Source: Pseudomonadales bacterium
Lineage (GTDB): Bacteria; Pseudomonadota; Gammaproteobacteria; Pseudomonadales; Azotimanducaceae
Direction of reading: 5' to 3'
Assembly: GCA_012103505.1 (NCBI GenBank)
Contig: WLWP01000001.1
Location: 868,001-932,000 of the forward strand
Length of the DNA: 64,000 nt
In this document: positions 51,997 through 63,625 of the stretch, in pieces
Layout of the letters: every line of letters starts with the position of its first letter
Numbering within the stretch: the stretch's first letter is position 1
Made by a program: the position numbers and the translations under genes
Notes under the pieces: model-generated
What the model was told of the DNA's origin: nothing
Seen by the model: only the letters and a program-made list of their open reading frames with translations
The model's database searches: none

Positions 51997-53295
51997 TTAG
52001 CCTCGTTTGTCTAGCGCTACGAAATCACGCTTGTTGTAGCCTTTATAGAGTTGGCGAGGTCGACCGATCTTATATCCGCCGCTTATCATTTCACACCAGT
52101 GTGCTATCCAGCCTGGCGTCCGTCCTGTGGCGAATATCACCGTGAACATCTCTACCGGGATACCGATCGCTTTTAGGATGATGCCTGAATAGAAATCCAC
52201 GTTAGGGTAGAGCCGCTTTTCGATAAAGTACTCATCTTCCAGCGCGATTTGTTCAAGACGCTGCGCCATCTGTAGCGTCGGATTGTCCTCAACACCCAGC
52301 TCGGCCAACACTTCGCGACAAGTTTGCTGCATGACTTTTGCACGAGGGTCGTAGTTCTTATAAACGCGATGGCCAAAACCCATGATCCGGAAAGGGTCGT
52401 CCTTGTCCTTGGCCTTCGCGATGTATTGATCAATATTATCTACGCTGCCAATCTCATCGAGCATATTCAAAACGGCTTCGTTGGCACCACCGTGGGATGG
52501 TCCCCAAAGGGCCGCAATGCCTGCGGCGATGGACGCAAAAGGATTGGCACCCGTAGAGCCTGCGAGGCGAACTGTGGATGTTGAAGCGTTTTGTTCGTGG
52601 TCGGCGTGGAGAAGGAAAATCTTGTCCATCGCTTTCGCGATGGTCGGACTTACTTTGTAGTCTTCACAAGGTGTGGCGAACATCATGTGCAAAAAGTTCT
52701 CGGCGTAACTTAAGTCGTTACGCGGATAGACAAAAGGTTGTCCTTGAGAATGTTTGTAGCACATCGCCGCAATTGTCGGGATCTTGGCGATCAGTCGATG
52801 CGCTGTGATCTTACGATGTATATCGTCATCGATATCGAGCGCGTCGTGGTAGAACGCAGAAAGCGCGCCAACGACACCACACATGACAGCCATTGGATGG
52901 GCATCCGGACGAAACCCTTGGAAAAACTGTCTTAAACTTTCGTGCACCATCGTGTGGTTTTTAATGGTGGAGACAAATTCTTCTTTCTCGCCAGCATTCG
53001 GGAGCTCACCATTGAGCAGGAGATAGCAGAGCTCTAGGTGGTCTGAATTTTCAGCGAGCTGTTCGATCGGATAGCCGCGATGCAGCAGGATGCCTTGGTC
53101 ACCGTCGATAAAGGTAATAGCGCTATCACATGACGCTGTCGAAACAAATCCAGGGTCGTAAGTGAAGTAGCCTTGGCTGGTTAGCTTGGCGACGTCAATA
53201 ACGTCTGGGCCTTCAGCGGCTTCGTATACAGGTAGTTCTATCGGGTCACCGCCATCGATTTGCAGCGTCGCCGACTTAGTGGCTTGATTCGCCAT
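51997..53295 (-). CDS. gltA: Citrate synthase
   Basis: A 432-residue hexameric type I citrate synthase, the entry step of the TCA cycle. Catalytic residues: His in [13 protein letters not shown], His in [14 protein letters not shown], and Asp in the C-terminal [10 protein letters not shown]. The N-terminal small domain ([23 protein letters not shown]) is of the Gram-negative NADH-inhibited kind. ATG 53295 follows gggagg at good distance; the longer frame from 53475 is Arg/Gln-rich and unlikely. A bidirectional terminator lies just past the stop. Divergent promoter sequence is described next. Confidence 0.96.
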   Translation of the reverse strand: MANQATKSATLQIDGGDPIELPVYEAAEGPDVIDVAKLTSQGYFTYDPGFVSTASCDSAITFIDGDQGILLHRGYPIEQLAENSDHLELCYLLLNGELPNAGEKEEFVSTIKNHTMVHESLRQFFQGFRPDAHPMAVMCGVVGALSAFYHDALDIDDDIHRKITAHRLIAKIPTIAAMCYKHSQGQPFVYPRNDLSYAENFLHMMFATPCEDYKVSPTIAKAMDKIFLLHADHEQNASTSTVRLAGSTGANPFASIAAGIAALWGPSHGGANEAVLNMLDEIGSVDNIDQYIAKAKDKDDPFRIMGFGHRVYKNYDPRAKVMQQTCREVLAELGVEDNPTLQMAQRLEQIALEDEYFIEKRLYPNVDFYSGIILKAIGIPVEMFTVIFATGRTPGWIAHWCEMISGGYKIGRPRQLYKGYNKRDFVALDKRG

Positions 53296-53636
53296 TTCAT
53301 CCTCCCAAGTGGTCGAGCTGTCGCTCAACCGTTTCCGTGCCTCGTAGTCTATTTTGTGTGCTGCCGATCGCTTATTCGCCGGACCGTTCAACAACTCCAC
53401 CCACCCGTTAACGTGCACTCTTTGCCTGAATCTTTGTTCGCGTCTCTGTCTGAGCCTCTGCCTGAGCTTGCTCAAGAAGCTGTTCTACAAACTTCTTTGG
53501 GGCCTCATGTGCTGCCAGACTGACACACTGATTCAACCGGTGCTTTAGTACGGTGGGGATGTGCAGACTATAAAGCCTACTTATGTGTGTCAATCGTCCC
53601 AGGTTATGGAGCGATCATGAGAGGTGATCACGCAAG
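53296..53636. other. 341-bp gltA leader region
   Basis: No convincing gene. A candidate gltA promoter on the minus strand is listed separately. The leader contains two copies of GCTCAGRCAGAG (minus strand, around 53445-53475), 12 bp apart. A 61-residue frame (53408-53593, minus) is rich in Gln and Glu and is probably spurious. No terminator for the OstA-like gene is seen. Confidence 0.45.
53565..53593 (-). promoter_or_regulatory. Probable gltA promoter
   Basis: On the minus strand TTGACA (53588-53593), 17-bp spacer, TAGTCT (53565-53570). TATAGT at 53567-53572 would give a 15-bp spacer. The transcript would carry a leader of about 260 nt before ATG 53295. Confidence 0.5.
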
Positions 53637-54215
53637 CTATTCAGCCGCGGTTGACTTAGCCAAGCTTTGAGACGGGAATAGAGGCATATCGGGATTACTG
53701 TAAAAACGCACCATGACTCGACCGCCACTGTCGGGTATTGCATACGCCACGCGCTTGGCCATGTCGTAGTTGATAAGTTCTGCCAATATCAATTCACGAC
53801 CGCGTTTAAGCAAACTGTCCCCTTTGCCGACTGCAAGTCGACTGTCTAATTCGTAAGTCAGCGTTCGTGCACTTAGTTCGTAAGGTGGCACGCGGTTTTC
53901 TTGGGAACCGGCCTGACCGTCGTTTTTGGCAGCCTTCGTGTTCACTTGATCGAGGTGCACGGTTAACTGGCTCGTTCTAAAGGTAGTATTGCCCTGGCTT
54001 GCGTTGACGTTGCCCCGAAAGACCGCCTTTTCTTCGTCCACATAGAGATTGAAAGAATCTGCTTCGATGGTGATGACAGGCACGGAAGGCGACATCATGA
54101 CCAGGCTTGATTCTGCGTGGTTGACTGAAGGTTCGAGGGGCGGGGTAGCCTGACCGAGGACGGCCAAAGGTACGAGCACAGCGCTAAAGATCAGAGCGAA
54201 AGTTCTGATGCGCAA
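53637..54215 (-). CDS. OstA/LptA-like periplasmic protein
   Basis: A 192-residue exported protein. After the signal peptide (TFALIFSAVLVPLAVLGQA) comes the OstA/LptA-type beta-jellyroll segment: ITIEADSFNLYVDEEKAVFRGNVNASQGNTTFRTSQLTV. The C-terminal half has LTYELDSRLAVGKGDSLLKRGRELILAELINYDMAKRVAY. LptA bridges inner and outer membrane in LPS export. A lone OstA-like gene between gltA and sdhC is not the usual lptA position (next to lptC and lptB), so it may be a second, specialised family member. The start may be TTG 54215; the frame extends to 54419 without a better one. Confidence 0.7.
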   Translation of the reverse strand: MRIRTFALIFSAVLVPLAVLGQATPPLEPSVNHAESSLVMMSPSVPVITIEADSFNLYVDEEKAVFRGNVNASQGNTTFRTSQLTVHLDQVNTKAAKNDGQAGSQENRVPPYELSARTLTYELDSRLAVGKGDSLLKRGRELILAELINYDMAKRVAYAIPDSGGRVMVRFYSNPDMPLFPSQSLAKSTAAE

Positions 54216-54309
54216 GGTCTCTACGTTGAGAAAGCGCGATGCTACCACGCAAGATCGTGCAATTGAACCAAAGATGGGTGGCTTAAAAGGCTGTTTGGTG
54301 TGAGTTTGC

Positions 54310-54338
54310 TTGGCATCGTCGTGGTGTGCGAATAGAAT
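54310..54338 (+). promoter_or_regulatory. Promoter of the sdh-suc operon
   Basis: TTGGCA (54310-54315), 17-bp spacer, TAGAAT (54333-54338), close to sigma-70 consensus. It lies 116 bp before sdhC and would drive sdhCDAB-sucAB-lpd. A leader of about 110 nt follows. Confidence 0.6.
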
Positions 54339-54454
54339 GGCCGCCGTTTGGACAGCGGTCCCAGTAGAAGTGCGACGATCTCGAGTATCTCGCCGGGCGT
54401 GGACGTGCCACGCTATCAAAATATGATCAATTCATCTGAAAGAAGGTCCACGGA

Positions 54455-54829
54455 ATGAAGACAGACAGGCCGGTCAATCTGAATATATTTACGATCACGC
54501 TACCGTTTGTTGGGGTGGCGTCGTTCACCCACCGAGTTACGGGCATGATCTTGTTTGTCGGCTTCGCATTCGGTTTGTACGCGCTGCAGTTAGCATTGTC
54601 CTCACCAGAAGGCTTCGCGGAGGCTGCGACTCTGTCAGACTCGGTATTAGGAAGAATCATTTTTGTCGGGCTGATTTTCGCACTGTCTTATCATGTCCTT
54701 GCGGGCATCAAGCATCTGTTACTGGACTTTCACATTGGGGACACGTTTGAGGCGCAAAAGGTTGCATCGTTGATCGTGTTGGTCTTAGCGGTAATTGACA
54801 CCGTCGTGTTTGGAGTATTGTTATGGTAA
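54455..54829 (+). CDS. sdhC: Succinate dehydrogenase cytochrome b556 subunit
   Basis: A 124-residue membrane anchor of complex II with three helices. The N-terminus RPVNLNIFTITLPFVGVASFTHRVTG carries the conserved Ser and Arg of the quinone site. The heme-ligand His lies in ALSYHVLAGIKHLLLD. First gene of the operon; its stop overlaps the sdhD start by 7 bp. Gaaggtccacgga precedes ATG 54455. Confidence 0.92.
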   Translation: MKTDRPVNLNIFTITLPFVGVASFTHRVTGMILFVGFAFGLYALQLALSSPEGFAEAATLSDSVLGRIIFVGLIFALSYHVLAGIKHLLLDFHIGDTFEAQKVASLIVLVLAVIDTVVFGVLLW

Positions 54830-55185
54830 CGCAGGTCTTGTCGTTTAGTCGGAGCGGATTGAGTGACTTCGTGTTGCAGAGAGTTACGGCTGTCATTCTT
54901 GGTGCATACACGGTGTGGTTGCTTGCATTCTTCTTGGGAGATGTCACGCACGCTTCATTGACCACTTTCTTTTGGTCGGGCCCGATGCAAATTTTCTCCA
55001 CGCTGGCGTTGCTCTCAACCATCGCACACGCTTGGATAGGTATGTGGACGATAGGGACTGACTATCTTCGACCAGCGCATGTAGGCGGTTGGGCAACGAG
55101 CTATCGCTTCATCTATCAAATGGGCTGCATTCTTGTTTTGTTCGTATATCTGCTTTGGGCGCTCCGCCTAATCTGGCAGTTCTAG
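54823..55185 (+). CDS. sdhD: Succinate dehydrogenase membrane anchor subunit
   Basis: A 120-residue second anchor of complex II with three helices. The start [28 protein letters not shown] matches the family, and the heme-ligand His and quinone Tyr region is [17 protein letters not shown]. It overlaps sdhC at its start and is followed 8 bp later by sdhA. Confidence 0.9.
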   Translation: MVTQVLSFSRSGLSDFVLQRVTAVILGAYTVWLLAFFLGDVTHASLTTFFWSGPMQIFSTLALLSTIAHAWIGMWTIGTDYLRPAHVGGWATSYRFIYQMGCILVLFVYLLWALRLIWQF

Positions 55186-55193
55186 GAAAAGTT

Positions 55194-56963
55194 ATGGCAA
55201 ATATTCGAAAAATGGAGTTTGACGGGGTTATCGTCGGTGGTGGTGGGGCAGGCATGCGCGCAGCGCTGCAACTCGCCCAGTCGGGTCTTAAAACAGCAGT
55301 AATTACAAAAGTTTTCCCAACGAGGTCCCACACGGTTTCTGCGCAAGGCGGGATCACCTGTGCCATCGCTAGTGATGATCCGGATGACGATTGGCGTTGG
55401 CATATGTGCGACACGGTCAAAGGCTCCGATTACATTGGCGACCAAGACGCGATTGAGTACATGTGTTCTGAAGGGCCACAAGCCGTGTTTGAACTCGAAC
55501 ACATGGGCTTACCATTTTCTCGTACCGAGACAGGCAGAATTTACCAGCGCCCTTTTGGTGGCCAGTCGAAAGATTTTGGTAAGGGCGGACAGGCTGCAAG
55601 AACGTGTGCTGCGGCAGACCGAACCGGTCACGCGCTTTTACATACGCTCTATCAAGCGAATCTAAAAGCCAATACCACGTTTCTGAATGAGTGGTTCGCG
55701 GTCGATATTGTTCGTAATCAAGACGGTGTGGTTGTTGGTGTGATTGCGATCTGTATGGAAACCGGCGAAGTCGTATTTGTCTCATCGCGCTCTACGGTAT
55801 TCGCGACCGGTGGTGCCGGACGAATTTATGCTTCGACGACCAATGCCTTAATGAATACCGGTGACGGGATTGGCATGGCTCTGCGTTCGGATGTACCAGT
55901 TCAAGACATTGAAATGTGGCAGTTCCATCCAACCGGAATCGCCGGAGCGGGTGTTTTGGTGACAGAAGGCTGTCGCGGTGAGGGTGGCTATCTCATTAAC
56001 AAAGACGGCGAGCGATTTATGGAGCGCTATGCGCCGACCGCTAAAGATTTGGCTGGTCGCGACGTCGTTGCGCGGTCTATGGTCATGGAGATACTGGACG
56101 GTAAAGGTTGTGGACCCGAAGCCGATCACGTCATGTTAAAGCTCGATCATCTTGGCGAAGATGTATTGAATAGTCGTCTGCCCGGTATTTTGGAGCTCTC
56201 GCGAACATTTGCTCATGTAGATCCGATTAAGGAACCAATCCCAGTTGTGCCAACCTGTCACTACATGATGGGCGGCATCGCGACTCAAGTCAGCGGCCAA
56301 GCTTTGACGCAAATTAATGGCACTGACGAAGCGGTTCAAGGTCTCTACGCGGCTGGCGAAGTCGCTTGTGTAAGTGTGCACGGGGCAAATCGGTTAGGCG
56401 GAAACTCGCTGCTCGATCTGGTGGTCTTCGGACGCGCTGCTGGGTTGCATATTGAGGAAGTGATGCGCCAAGGCGTTTCGTATCGCGATGCGAGCGAGTC
56501 AGATTTGGAGGCATCGCTCGCCCGACTAAATCGCTGGGAAGAATCCACGGGGGGCGAAAGCGTCGCCGCGCTCAAGAAAGAATTGCAAACTGTCATGCAA
56601 AACAATTTCGGTGTGTTTCGGACCGAGGAGCATATGCAAACCGGTATTAAGGCGCTCGCAGATTTGCGGACACGCATCGGTGAGGCACATCTCCCAGACA
56701 AATCCAGCGCTTTCAACACAGCCCGCTTAGAAGCCTTGGAACTCGACAATTTGTTAGAAGTCGCAGAAGCGACAGCGATTGCTGCCGAGGCGAGAAAGGA
56801 AAGCCGTGGCGCGCATGCGCGGGATGACTATCAAGAGCGTGATGATGAGAATTGGCTTTCGCACTCATTGTACTTTCCGAGTGAGAAGCGTCTAGGTAAG
56901 CGAGACGTGAATTTCACGCCGAAGACCGTAGATACGTTTGAGCCGATGGAACGCGTTTACTAA
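55194..56963 (+). CDS. sdhA: Succinate dehydrogenase flavoprotein subunit
   Basis: A 589-residue SdhA. FAD binding begins [17 protein letters not shown], and the covalent FAD histidine lies in [11 protein letters not shown]. Substrate-binding residues lie in WQFHPTGI, and the catalytic Arg region in VARSMVMEI and [25 protein letters not shown] 55194, with aggaaaa upstream, is preferred over the frame's 55089. Part of sdhCDAB; sdhB follows 33 bp downstream. Confidence 0.96.
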   Translation: MANIRKMEFDGVIVGGGGAGMRAALQLAQSGLKTAVITKVFPTRSHTVSAQGGITCAIASDDPDDDWRWHMCDTVKGSDYIGDQDAIEYMCSEGPQAVFELEHMGLPFSRTETGRIYQRPFGGQSKDFGKGGQAARTCAAADRTGHALLHTLYQANLKANTTFLNEWFAVDIVRNQDGVVVGVIAICMETGEVVFVSSRSTVFATGGAGRIYASTTNALMNTGDGIGMALRSDVPVQDIEMWQFHPTGIAGAGVLVTEGCRGEGGYLINKDGERFMERYAPTAKDLAGRDVVARSMVMEILDGKGCGPEADHVMLKLDHLGEDVLNSRLPGILELSRTFAHVDPIKEPIPVVPTCHYMMGGIATQVSGQALTQINGTDEAVQGLYAAGEVACVSVHGANRLGGNSLLDLVVFGRAAGLHIEEVMRQGVSYRDASESDLEASLARLNRWEESTGGESVAALKKELQTVMQNNFGVFRTEEHMQTGIKALADLRTRIGEAHLPDKSSAFNTARLEALELDNLLEVAEATAIAAEARKESRGAHARDDYQERDDENWLSHSLYFPSEKRLGKRDVNFTPKTVDTFEPMERVY

Positions 56964-56996
56964 CTGCAATTAATTGAATTCTCAGGACACATAGAC

Positions 56997-57701
56997 ATGC
57001 AAGTAAGTGTTTATCGCTACAACCCCGACCTGGACGAAGTGCCAGCGATGCGCGAGATGGAACTAGAGGTGCCGGATGGCCGCGACTTAATGGTGCTTGA
57101 TGTACTTGAGTTGCTCAAAGCCGAGGATCCGACGCTCAGTTATCGTCGTTCGTGTCGCGAGGGAGTCTGTGGCTCAGACGGGGTAAACATGAACGGTAAG
57201 AATGGCTTGGCGTGCATCACCCCGGTTTCCGAAGTGATCAAGCGTAACAAGCTCGTTCTGAGACCACTCCCAGGACTGCCGGTGATTAGAGATCTGGTTG
57301 TAGATATGAGTCAGTTCTACGCGCAGTACGAGAAAATCCAGCCGTACTTAATCAACAACAATCCGCCACCGGCTCAAGAACGTTTGCAAACGCAGGAAGA
57401 TCGAGAGGAACTGGATGGTCTTTATGAATGCATTCTCTGTGCATGTTGCTCAACTTCCTGTCCTTCGTTTTGGTGGAATCCCGACAAGTTTATTGGTCCC
57501 GCTGGGTTGTTGCAGGCGTATCGTTTCTTAGCTGATACACGTGATACTGCTACTGCTGAACGGTTAGCGAACCTGGACGATCCGTTTAGCGTCTTTCGTT
57601 GTCGCGGTATCATGAATTGTGTCAACGTATGTCCGAAGGGATTAAATCCGACCCGCGCCATAGGTAAGATCCGTACTATGCTTATGCAACAAGGGGCTTA
57701 G
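56997..57701 (+). CDS. sdhB: Succinate dehydrogenase iron-sulfur subunit
   Basis: A 234-residue SdhB. The [2Fe-2S] site is CREGVCGSDGVNMNGKNGLAC, the [4Fe-4S] site is CILCACCSTSCPSFWW, and the [3Fe-4S] site lies in CRGIMNCVNVCPKGLNPT. It passes electrons from the flavin to the quinone site. The [2Fe-2S] motif reads CREGVCG-SDG, as in other bacterial SdhB. sucA follows 40 bp downstream. Confidence 0.96.
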   Translation: MQVSVYRYNPDLDEVPAMREMELEVPDGRDLMVLDVLELLKAEDPTLSYRRSCREGVCGSDGVNMNGKNGLACITPVSEVIKRNKLVLRPLPGLPVIRDLVVDMSQFYAQYEKIQPYLINNNPPPAQERLQTQEDREELDGLYECILCACCSTSCPSFWWNPDKFIGPAGLLQAYRFLADTRDTATAERLANLDDPFSVFRCRGIMNCVNVCPKGLNPTRAIGKIRTMLMQQGA

Positions 57702-57741
57702 GCCAGACTAAAGACACTTACCTTTCGCAGGAGAGGCAAGC

Positions 57742-60591
57742 TTGAGTGACACGCCGATCGATGACGGATTCATGCAGCGGATGCAGCAAAGTTCGCATTT
57801 GTCTGGCCAAAATGCAGCCTATATAGAAGCGCTGTACGAAACTTATCTAGAAGACCCGTCTGTCGTTAGTGAAAATTGGCGAGCATATTTTGCGTCGATC
57901 GCAAATTCGGAAAACCTCCCTCAGAACGAACAAGCTCACTCAACTATCGTCCAGCATTTTGAACGTCTCGGCCGCAATCGGCTTAAAGCTAGACCTGAAA
58001 AAGTAGCCACGAATATTGCGACCGAACACGAAAGCAAACAGATGCGTGTTCAAGACCTTGTTTCAGCCTATCGCCACCGCGGACACAAACGCGCAAACAT
58101 AGATCCTTTGGGGATGATGGAGCGACCGGTCATGCCGGTTCTGGATTTGGCTTACCACCATCTGAATCTGGCGGATTTAGAAGAGACTTTCCAGACAGGC
58201 ACTTTTCACTATGGTGATACGAGTGCCAAGCTAAGAGACTTGGTCGATGCACTGGAGCAGACCTATTGTGGATCTATCGCAGCCGAGTACATGCACATTG
58301 TCGACGCAGGCGAGCAACTGTGGGTTCAGAGTCGGCTAGAAGCTGCACGCGGTCGACCACACTTTTCGCCAGATCAAAAAAGATCGATTTTAGAACGGCT
58401 TACTGCTGCGGAAGGTTTGGAGAAATACTTACAACGTCGCTATCCAGGCACCAAGCGTTTCGGTTTAGAAGGTGGCGAGAGTTTGATTCCAATGTTGCAT
58501 GAGCTTCTGCAACGTCTGGGATCTCGCGGCGTGTGGGAGTCTGTTATCGCTATGGCACACCGAGGACGTTTGAATGTTCTTGTTAACGTGCTCGGTAAAA
58601 ACCCTTCAGATCTGTTCGATGAGTTTGATGGCCATGTCACGCCTGGGGTTGGGAGTGGCGATGTGAAGTATCACCAGGGTTTTTCCTCCAACGTCATGAC
58701 GTCAGGTGGAGAGATGCATCTCGCGTTGTCGTTTAATCCTTCCCACCTGGAAATTGTAGGTTCCGTCGCGGAAGGTTCTGTCCGTGCCCGCCAAGACCGT
58801 CGCAGGGACTACGACGGAATGCGCGTAGTACCGATCATCATTCACGGTGACGCGGCTTTTGCCGGTCAGGGTGTCGTGATGGAAACCTTTCAGATGTCTC
58901 AAACTCGCGGGTTTCGTACTGGCGGTTCCGTACACATCATCATCAACAACCAGATTGGCTTCACGACACACCGTCAGATTGATGCTCGTTCAACGGAGTA
59001 TTGCACCGAAGTTGCCAAGATGGTCCAAGCGCCGATTTTTCATGTAAACGGGGACGACCCAGAGGCTGTCGTTTTTGCCACTCAGTTGGCGGCTGACTAC
59101 CGGATGGAGTTCCACAAAGATGTCGTGATCGATCTGATTTGTTATCGCCGTCGTGGACATAACGAATCGGAAGAGCCGATGAAAACTCAGCCGATTATGT
59201 ATCAGAAAATCAGGTCCCATCCAACGACATGGAGGCTATACGTCGACCAGCTCGTGGCTGAGGGCGTTGTTAGTGACCAGGAGGCAACAGAGGTCTCTGA
59301 TCGCAATCGGGAAAAACTTGAAACTGGCGACAGTGTTGCTTTGAGCATTGTGCATGAGCCAGATGAATCCCTATTCGTTGATTGGAATCCTTATTTAGAC
59401 CACGACTGGGAAGCCCGCGCTGATACCACTTTTGCAAAACATCGCTTTCAGGAACTGGCCGTTCAGCTAAATAACCTTCCGGAAGGGTTTGCGGTGCACA
59501 GGCAGGTTCAAAAAATCCTAGAAGACCGTCAGAAGATGGCTGATGGGGAACTTGCGGCCAACTGGGGTTTTGGCGAAGTGATGGCCTATGCCACGCTGAT
59601 CGATGCCGGTGTACATGTCCGCTTAACTGGCCAAGATGTTGGCGTCGGTACGTTTTCGCACCGACACGCAGCGCTGCATAACCAGAGCCAAGGGAAGAGG
59701 ATCATCCCACTTAACTTGCTGAAAGAAGATGTCACCTTCGACATCTACGATTCTCTACTTTCAGAAGAAGCCGTGCTCGCTTTTGAATATGGCTACGCGA
59801 CTACAGCGCCAAACACATTGGTGGTGTGGGAGGCTCAGTTTGGGGACTTTGCAAACGGTGCTCAGGTGGTCATTGATCAGTTCATTAGTAGTGGCGAAAC
59901 AAAGTGGTCGCGGCTATGCGGATTGACCATGCTTTTACCGCACGGTTTTGAAGGAGCAGGTCCGGAACATAGCTCGGCTCGACTTGAGCGATTTCTGCAG
60001 CTCTGTGCGGAACACAACATGCAAGTTTGCGTGCCTTCCACTCCGGCGCAGGTTTTTCACATGCTACGTCGACAAGCGTTGCGGCCTACCAGAAAGCCAC
60101 TAATAGCTCTGACCCCAAAGAGCTTGTTACGGCATAAAGAAGCTGTTTCTTACGTAGACGATTTTTGTTCTGGGCGCTTTTTTAATGTACTAGAAGAAGT
60201 CGACGAACAGGACCCTGATAAAGTAGATCGCTTGGTGATATGTAGTGGTAAGGTCTACTACGACCTCCTAGAATCGCGGCGTGACAAGAAAGCAGACAAC
60301 GTCGCGATAATTCGCCTGGAACAGCTTTATCCCTTTCCGGAAGAGGAATTTACAAGCGCGATTAAGCGCTATCCAAACTTAACGGAAGTGGTGTGGTGTC
60401 AAGAGGAGCCCATGAATCAAGGCGCCTGGTACAGCACACAACATCGTTTGCGTCGGGTCGTACTAACGCACAACGAAGCCCTATATCTCGTATATGCAGG
60501 CAGAGATGCTTTCGCCGCTCCGGCGGTAGGGCATGCGAGCATACACACTGAACAGCAAAACCAACTCGTGGCGGATGCACTCTTTGGTTAA
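57742..60591 (+). CDS. sucA: 2-oxoglutarate dehydrogenase E1 component
   Basis: A 949-residue thiamine-dependent E1. The N-terminal E2-binding segment is YIEALYETYLEDPSVVSENWRAYF. The TPP site is IHGDAAFAGQGVVMETFQ followed by GSVHIIINNQIGFTTH. The second half holds GTFSHRHAALHNQ and AQFGDFANGAQVVIDQF. It starts at TTG 57742, with aggagagg upstream. It converts 2-oxoglutarate to succinyl-CoA with sucB and lpd. The genome also holds the korAB-type complex, which may perform the same reaction. A 53-bp gap with a hairpin follows. Confidence 0.95.
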   Translation: MSDTPIDDGFMQRMQQSSHLSGQNAAYIEALYETYLEDPSVVSENWRAYFASIANSENLPQNEQAHSTIVQHFERLGRNRLKARPEKVATNIATEHESKQMRVQDLVSAYRHRGHKRANIDPLGMMERPVMPVLDLAYHHLNLADLEETFQTGTFHYGDTSAKLRDLVDALEQTYCGSIAAEYMHIVDAGEQLWVQSRLEAARGRPHFSPDQKRSILERLTAAEGLEKYLQRRYPGTKRFGLEGGESLIPMLHELLQRLGSRGVWESVIAMAHRGRLNVLVNVLGKNPSDLFDEFDGHVTPGVGSGDVKYHQGFSSNVMTSGGEMHLALSFNPSHLEIVGSVAEGSVRARQDRRRDYDGMRVVPIIIHGDAAFAGQGVVMETFQMSQTRGFRTGGSVHIIINNQIGFTTHRQIDARSTEYCTEVAKMVQAPIFHVNGDDPEAVVFATQLAADYRMEFHKDVVIDLICYRRRGHNESEEPMKTQPIMYQKIRSHPTTWRLYVDQLVAEGVVSDQEATEVSDRNREKLETGDSVALSIVHEPDESLFVDWNPYLDHDWEARADTTFAKHRFQELAVQLNNLPEGFAVHRQVQKILEDRQKMADGELAANWGFGEVMAYATLIDAGVHVRLTGQDVGVGTFSHRHAALHNQSQGKRIIPLNLLKEDVTFDIYDSLLSEEAVLAFEYGYATTAPNTLVVWEAQFGDFANGAQVVIDQFISSGETKWSRLCGLTMLLPHGFEGAGPEHSSARLERFLQLCAEHNMQVCVPSTPAQVFHMLRRQALRPTRKPLIALTPKSLLRHKEAVSYVDDFCSGRFFNVLEEVDEQDPDKVDRLVICSGKVYYDLLESRRDKKADNVAIIRLEQLYPFPEEEFTSAIKRYPNLTEVVWCQEEPMNQGAWYSTQHRLRRVVLTHNEALYLVYAGRDAFAAPAVGHASIHTEQQNQLVADALFG

Positions 60592-60599
60592 GACAATAA

Positions 60600-60633
60600 A
60601 TACCCTCTTAGCATTTATTGATTGCGAGGGTAT
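60600..60633 (+). other. Hairpin between sucA and sucB
   Basis: ATACCCTC (60600-60607) and GAGGGTAT (60626-60633) form an 8-bp perfect stem with an 18-nt loop, 11 bp upstream of the sucB ATG. There is no following T-tract, so it is not a terminator; an RNA-processing or translation-tuning element is possible. Confidence 0.45.
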
Positions 60634-60644
60634 AGGACAAGAAT

Positions 60645-61865
60645 ATGGATATTAAAACACCGGCGTTTCCAGAATCGATTACGGAAGGCACGGTCGCTCA
60701 GTGGTACAAGGCGCCGGGAGAATTCGCTCGTCGGGATGATGTCCTGGTCGATATAGAGACCGATAAAGTCGTCATGGAAGTGCTCGCTCTAGATGATGGC
60801 ACGCTCACGGAGATCTTAAAGAACGAGGGTGACATTGTTGAGTCCGAAGAACTGCTTGGTCGTTTTGAAGTCGGCCCCGCAACATCTGTATCAAACTCTA
60901 CCGACCCTGCGGGGACCTCTTCCTCGACGCCAGAAGAAGTAGACGGCGCCAGTCCTGCGGCGCGTAAATTAGCGACAGAATCAGGTGTGGCGATCGATTC
61001 CATTGTCGGCAGTGGTCGGGATGGTCGCGTCACTAAGGAAGACGTCGCTAAAGCTGTTGCGCAAGGCAGCGCCCAGAGAATTGGCGACAATGAGCCAGTT
61101 CGAACACCCGTGAAGGACGAGACGTGGCAAAGTGATGCCAGTCCACTAGATGTGTCTGGCGAGCGTATCGAGCGACGGGTGCCAATGACTCGACTGCGAG
61201 CAAGTATTGCTCGGCGCCTTGTAGAAGCGCAGCACAACGCTGCAATGCTGACGACATTTAATGAAGTTGATATGGCTCCGATCATGGCACTGCGCAAGCA
61301 ATACCAAGATGATTTTCAAAAAGCGCACAATGGCACCCGGCTCGGTTACATGTCCTTTTTTGTACGAGCGGCTACAGAAGCCCTCAAACGCTTTCCTTCA
61401 GTCAACGCCTCTATAGACGGTGAAGATATCGTTTATCACGGGTACTACGATATTGGCGTAGCAGTCTCAACTGATCGAGGCTTGGTTGTGCCTGTTGTGC
61501 GGGAGGCGGATGCGCTTGGGATGGCGCAGATCGAAGATCAAATTAATGCCTATGGTGAGAAAGCACGGTCTGGAAAGCTCGCGCTAGAGGATATGGCAGG
61601 TGGTACGTTCACTATCTCGAATGGTGGAATATTTGGCTCGTTAATGTCGACGCCGATATTGAATGCACCACAAACTGGTGTTTTAGGGATGCACAAGATT
61701 CAGGAACGACCTGTAGTTGTGGATGGCGAAATTGTCATTCGCCCAATGATGAATCTGGCTTTGTCATACGATCATCGCCTCATCGACGGGCGCGAAGCCG
61801 TGCAGTTCCTGGTTGCGATCAAGGGTATGATCGAGGATCCGGCCCGAATTTTATTAGAACTTTGA
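60645..61865 (+). CDS. sucB: 2-oxoglutarate dehydrogenase E2 (dihydrolipoyl succinyltransferase)
   Basis: A 406-residue E2. The lipoyl domain (1-75) has the lipoylated lysine in [11 protein letters not shown]. The E1/E3-binding domain (about 105-140) reads [32 protein letters not shown]. The catalytic domain begins near 175 and its His-Asp motif is [13 protein letters not shown]. It carries one lipoyl domain, as is usual for SucB. It is followed 12 bp later by lpdA. Confidence 0.96.
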   Translation: MDIKTPAFPESITEGTVAQWYKAPGEFARRDDVLVDIETDKVVMEVLALDDGTLTEILKNEGDIVESEELLGRFEVGPATSVSNSTDPAGTSSSTPEEVDGASPAARKLATESGVAIDSIVGSGRDGRVTKEDVAKAVAQGSAQRIGDNEPVRTPVKDETWQSDASPLDVSGERIERRVPMTRLRASIARRLVEAQHNAAMLTTFNEVDMAPIMALRKQYQDDFQKAHNGTRLGYMSFFVRAATEALKRFPSVNASIDGEDIVYHGYYDIGVAVSTDRGLVVPVVREADALGMAQIEDQINAYGEKARSGKLALEDMAGGTFTISNGGIFGSLMSTPILNAPQTGVLGMHKIQERPVVVDGEIVIRPMMNLALSYDHRLIDGREAVQFLVAIKGMIEDPARILLEL

Positions 61866-63314
<1,449 letters not shown>

Positions 63315-63625
63315 TTCTTTTGTAGGGCAGTTACCGGTCGGAGAAAATCGTAAATAGACGAGCAACAGCGGCTAAGAATCGATAATATACGCGGCTGGCG
63401 TTAGCCCAGTTTTTCACTCAATCGACACTGCCCTATCCTTATCTTAGTCATCCGGCTCTTCGCTGGGGTGTCGCTAATGAAAGCAGTCGATTCGCGTGTT
63501 GAGACTTCCAGATGTGGGATTGGGCTATTGGGAACTTAAGAGATTTGACGGGTGGTAGGTCGTAAGTGGTCTGGTAACCCGTGGGTAAAATTTTGTTGAA
63601 ATTGGATTAGGGGAAGGAGCAAAAC
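63315..63625. other. 311-bp gap between lpdA and sucC
   Basis: A weak terminator-like hairpin is listed next. No gene is convincing; a 20-codon frame at 63478 has no ribosome site. A promoter for sucCD is expected but not clear: TTGACG at 63545-63550 lacks a good -10. Confidence 0.45.
63393..63414 (+). terminator. Possible terminator after lpdA
   Basis: CTGG...CCAG stem (63395-63398 with 63406-63409), 7-base loop, followed by T5 (63410-63414). It is short and may be leaky. Confidence 0.4.

Noticed and set aside
53408..53593. 61-residue frame in the gltA leader (minus strand)
   Set aside because: Low-complexity Gln/Glu content and no ribosome site; the longer gltA frame over it is also spurious.
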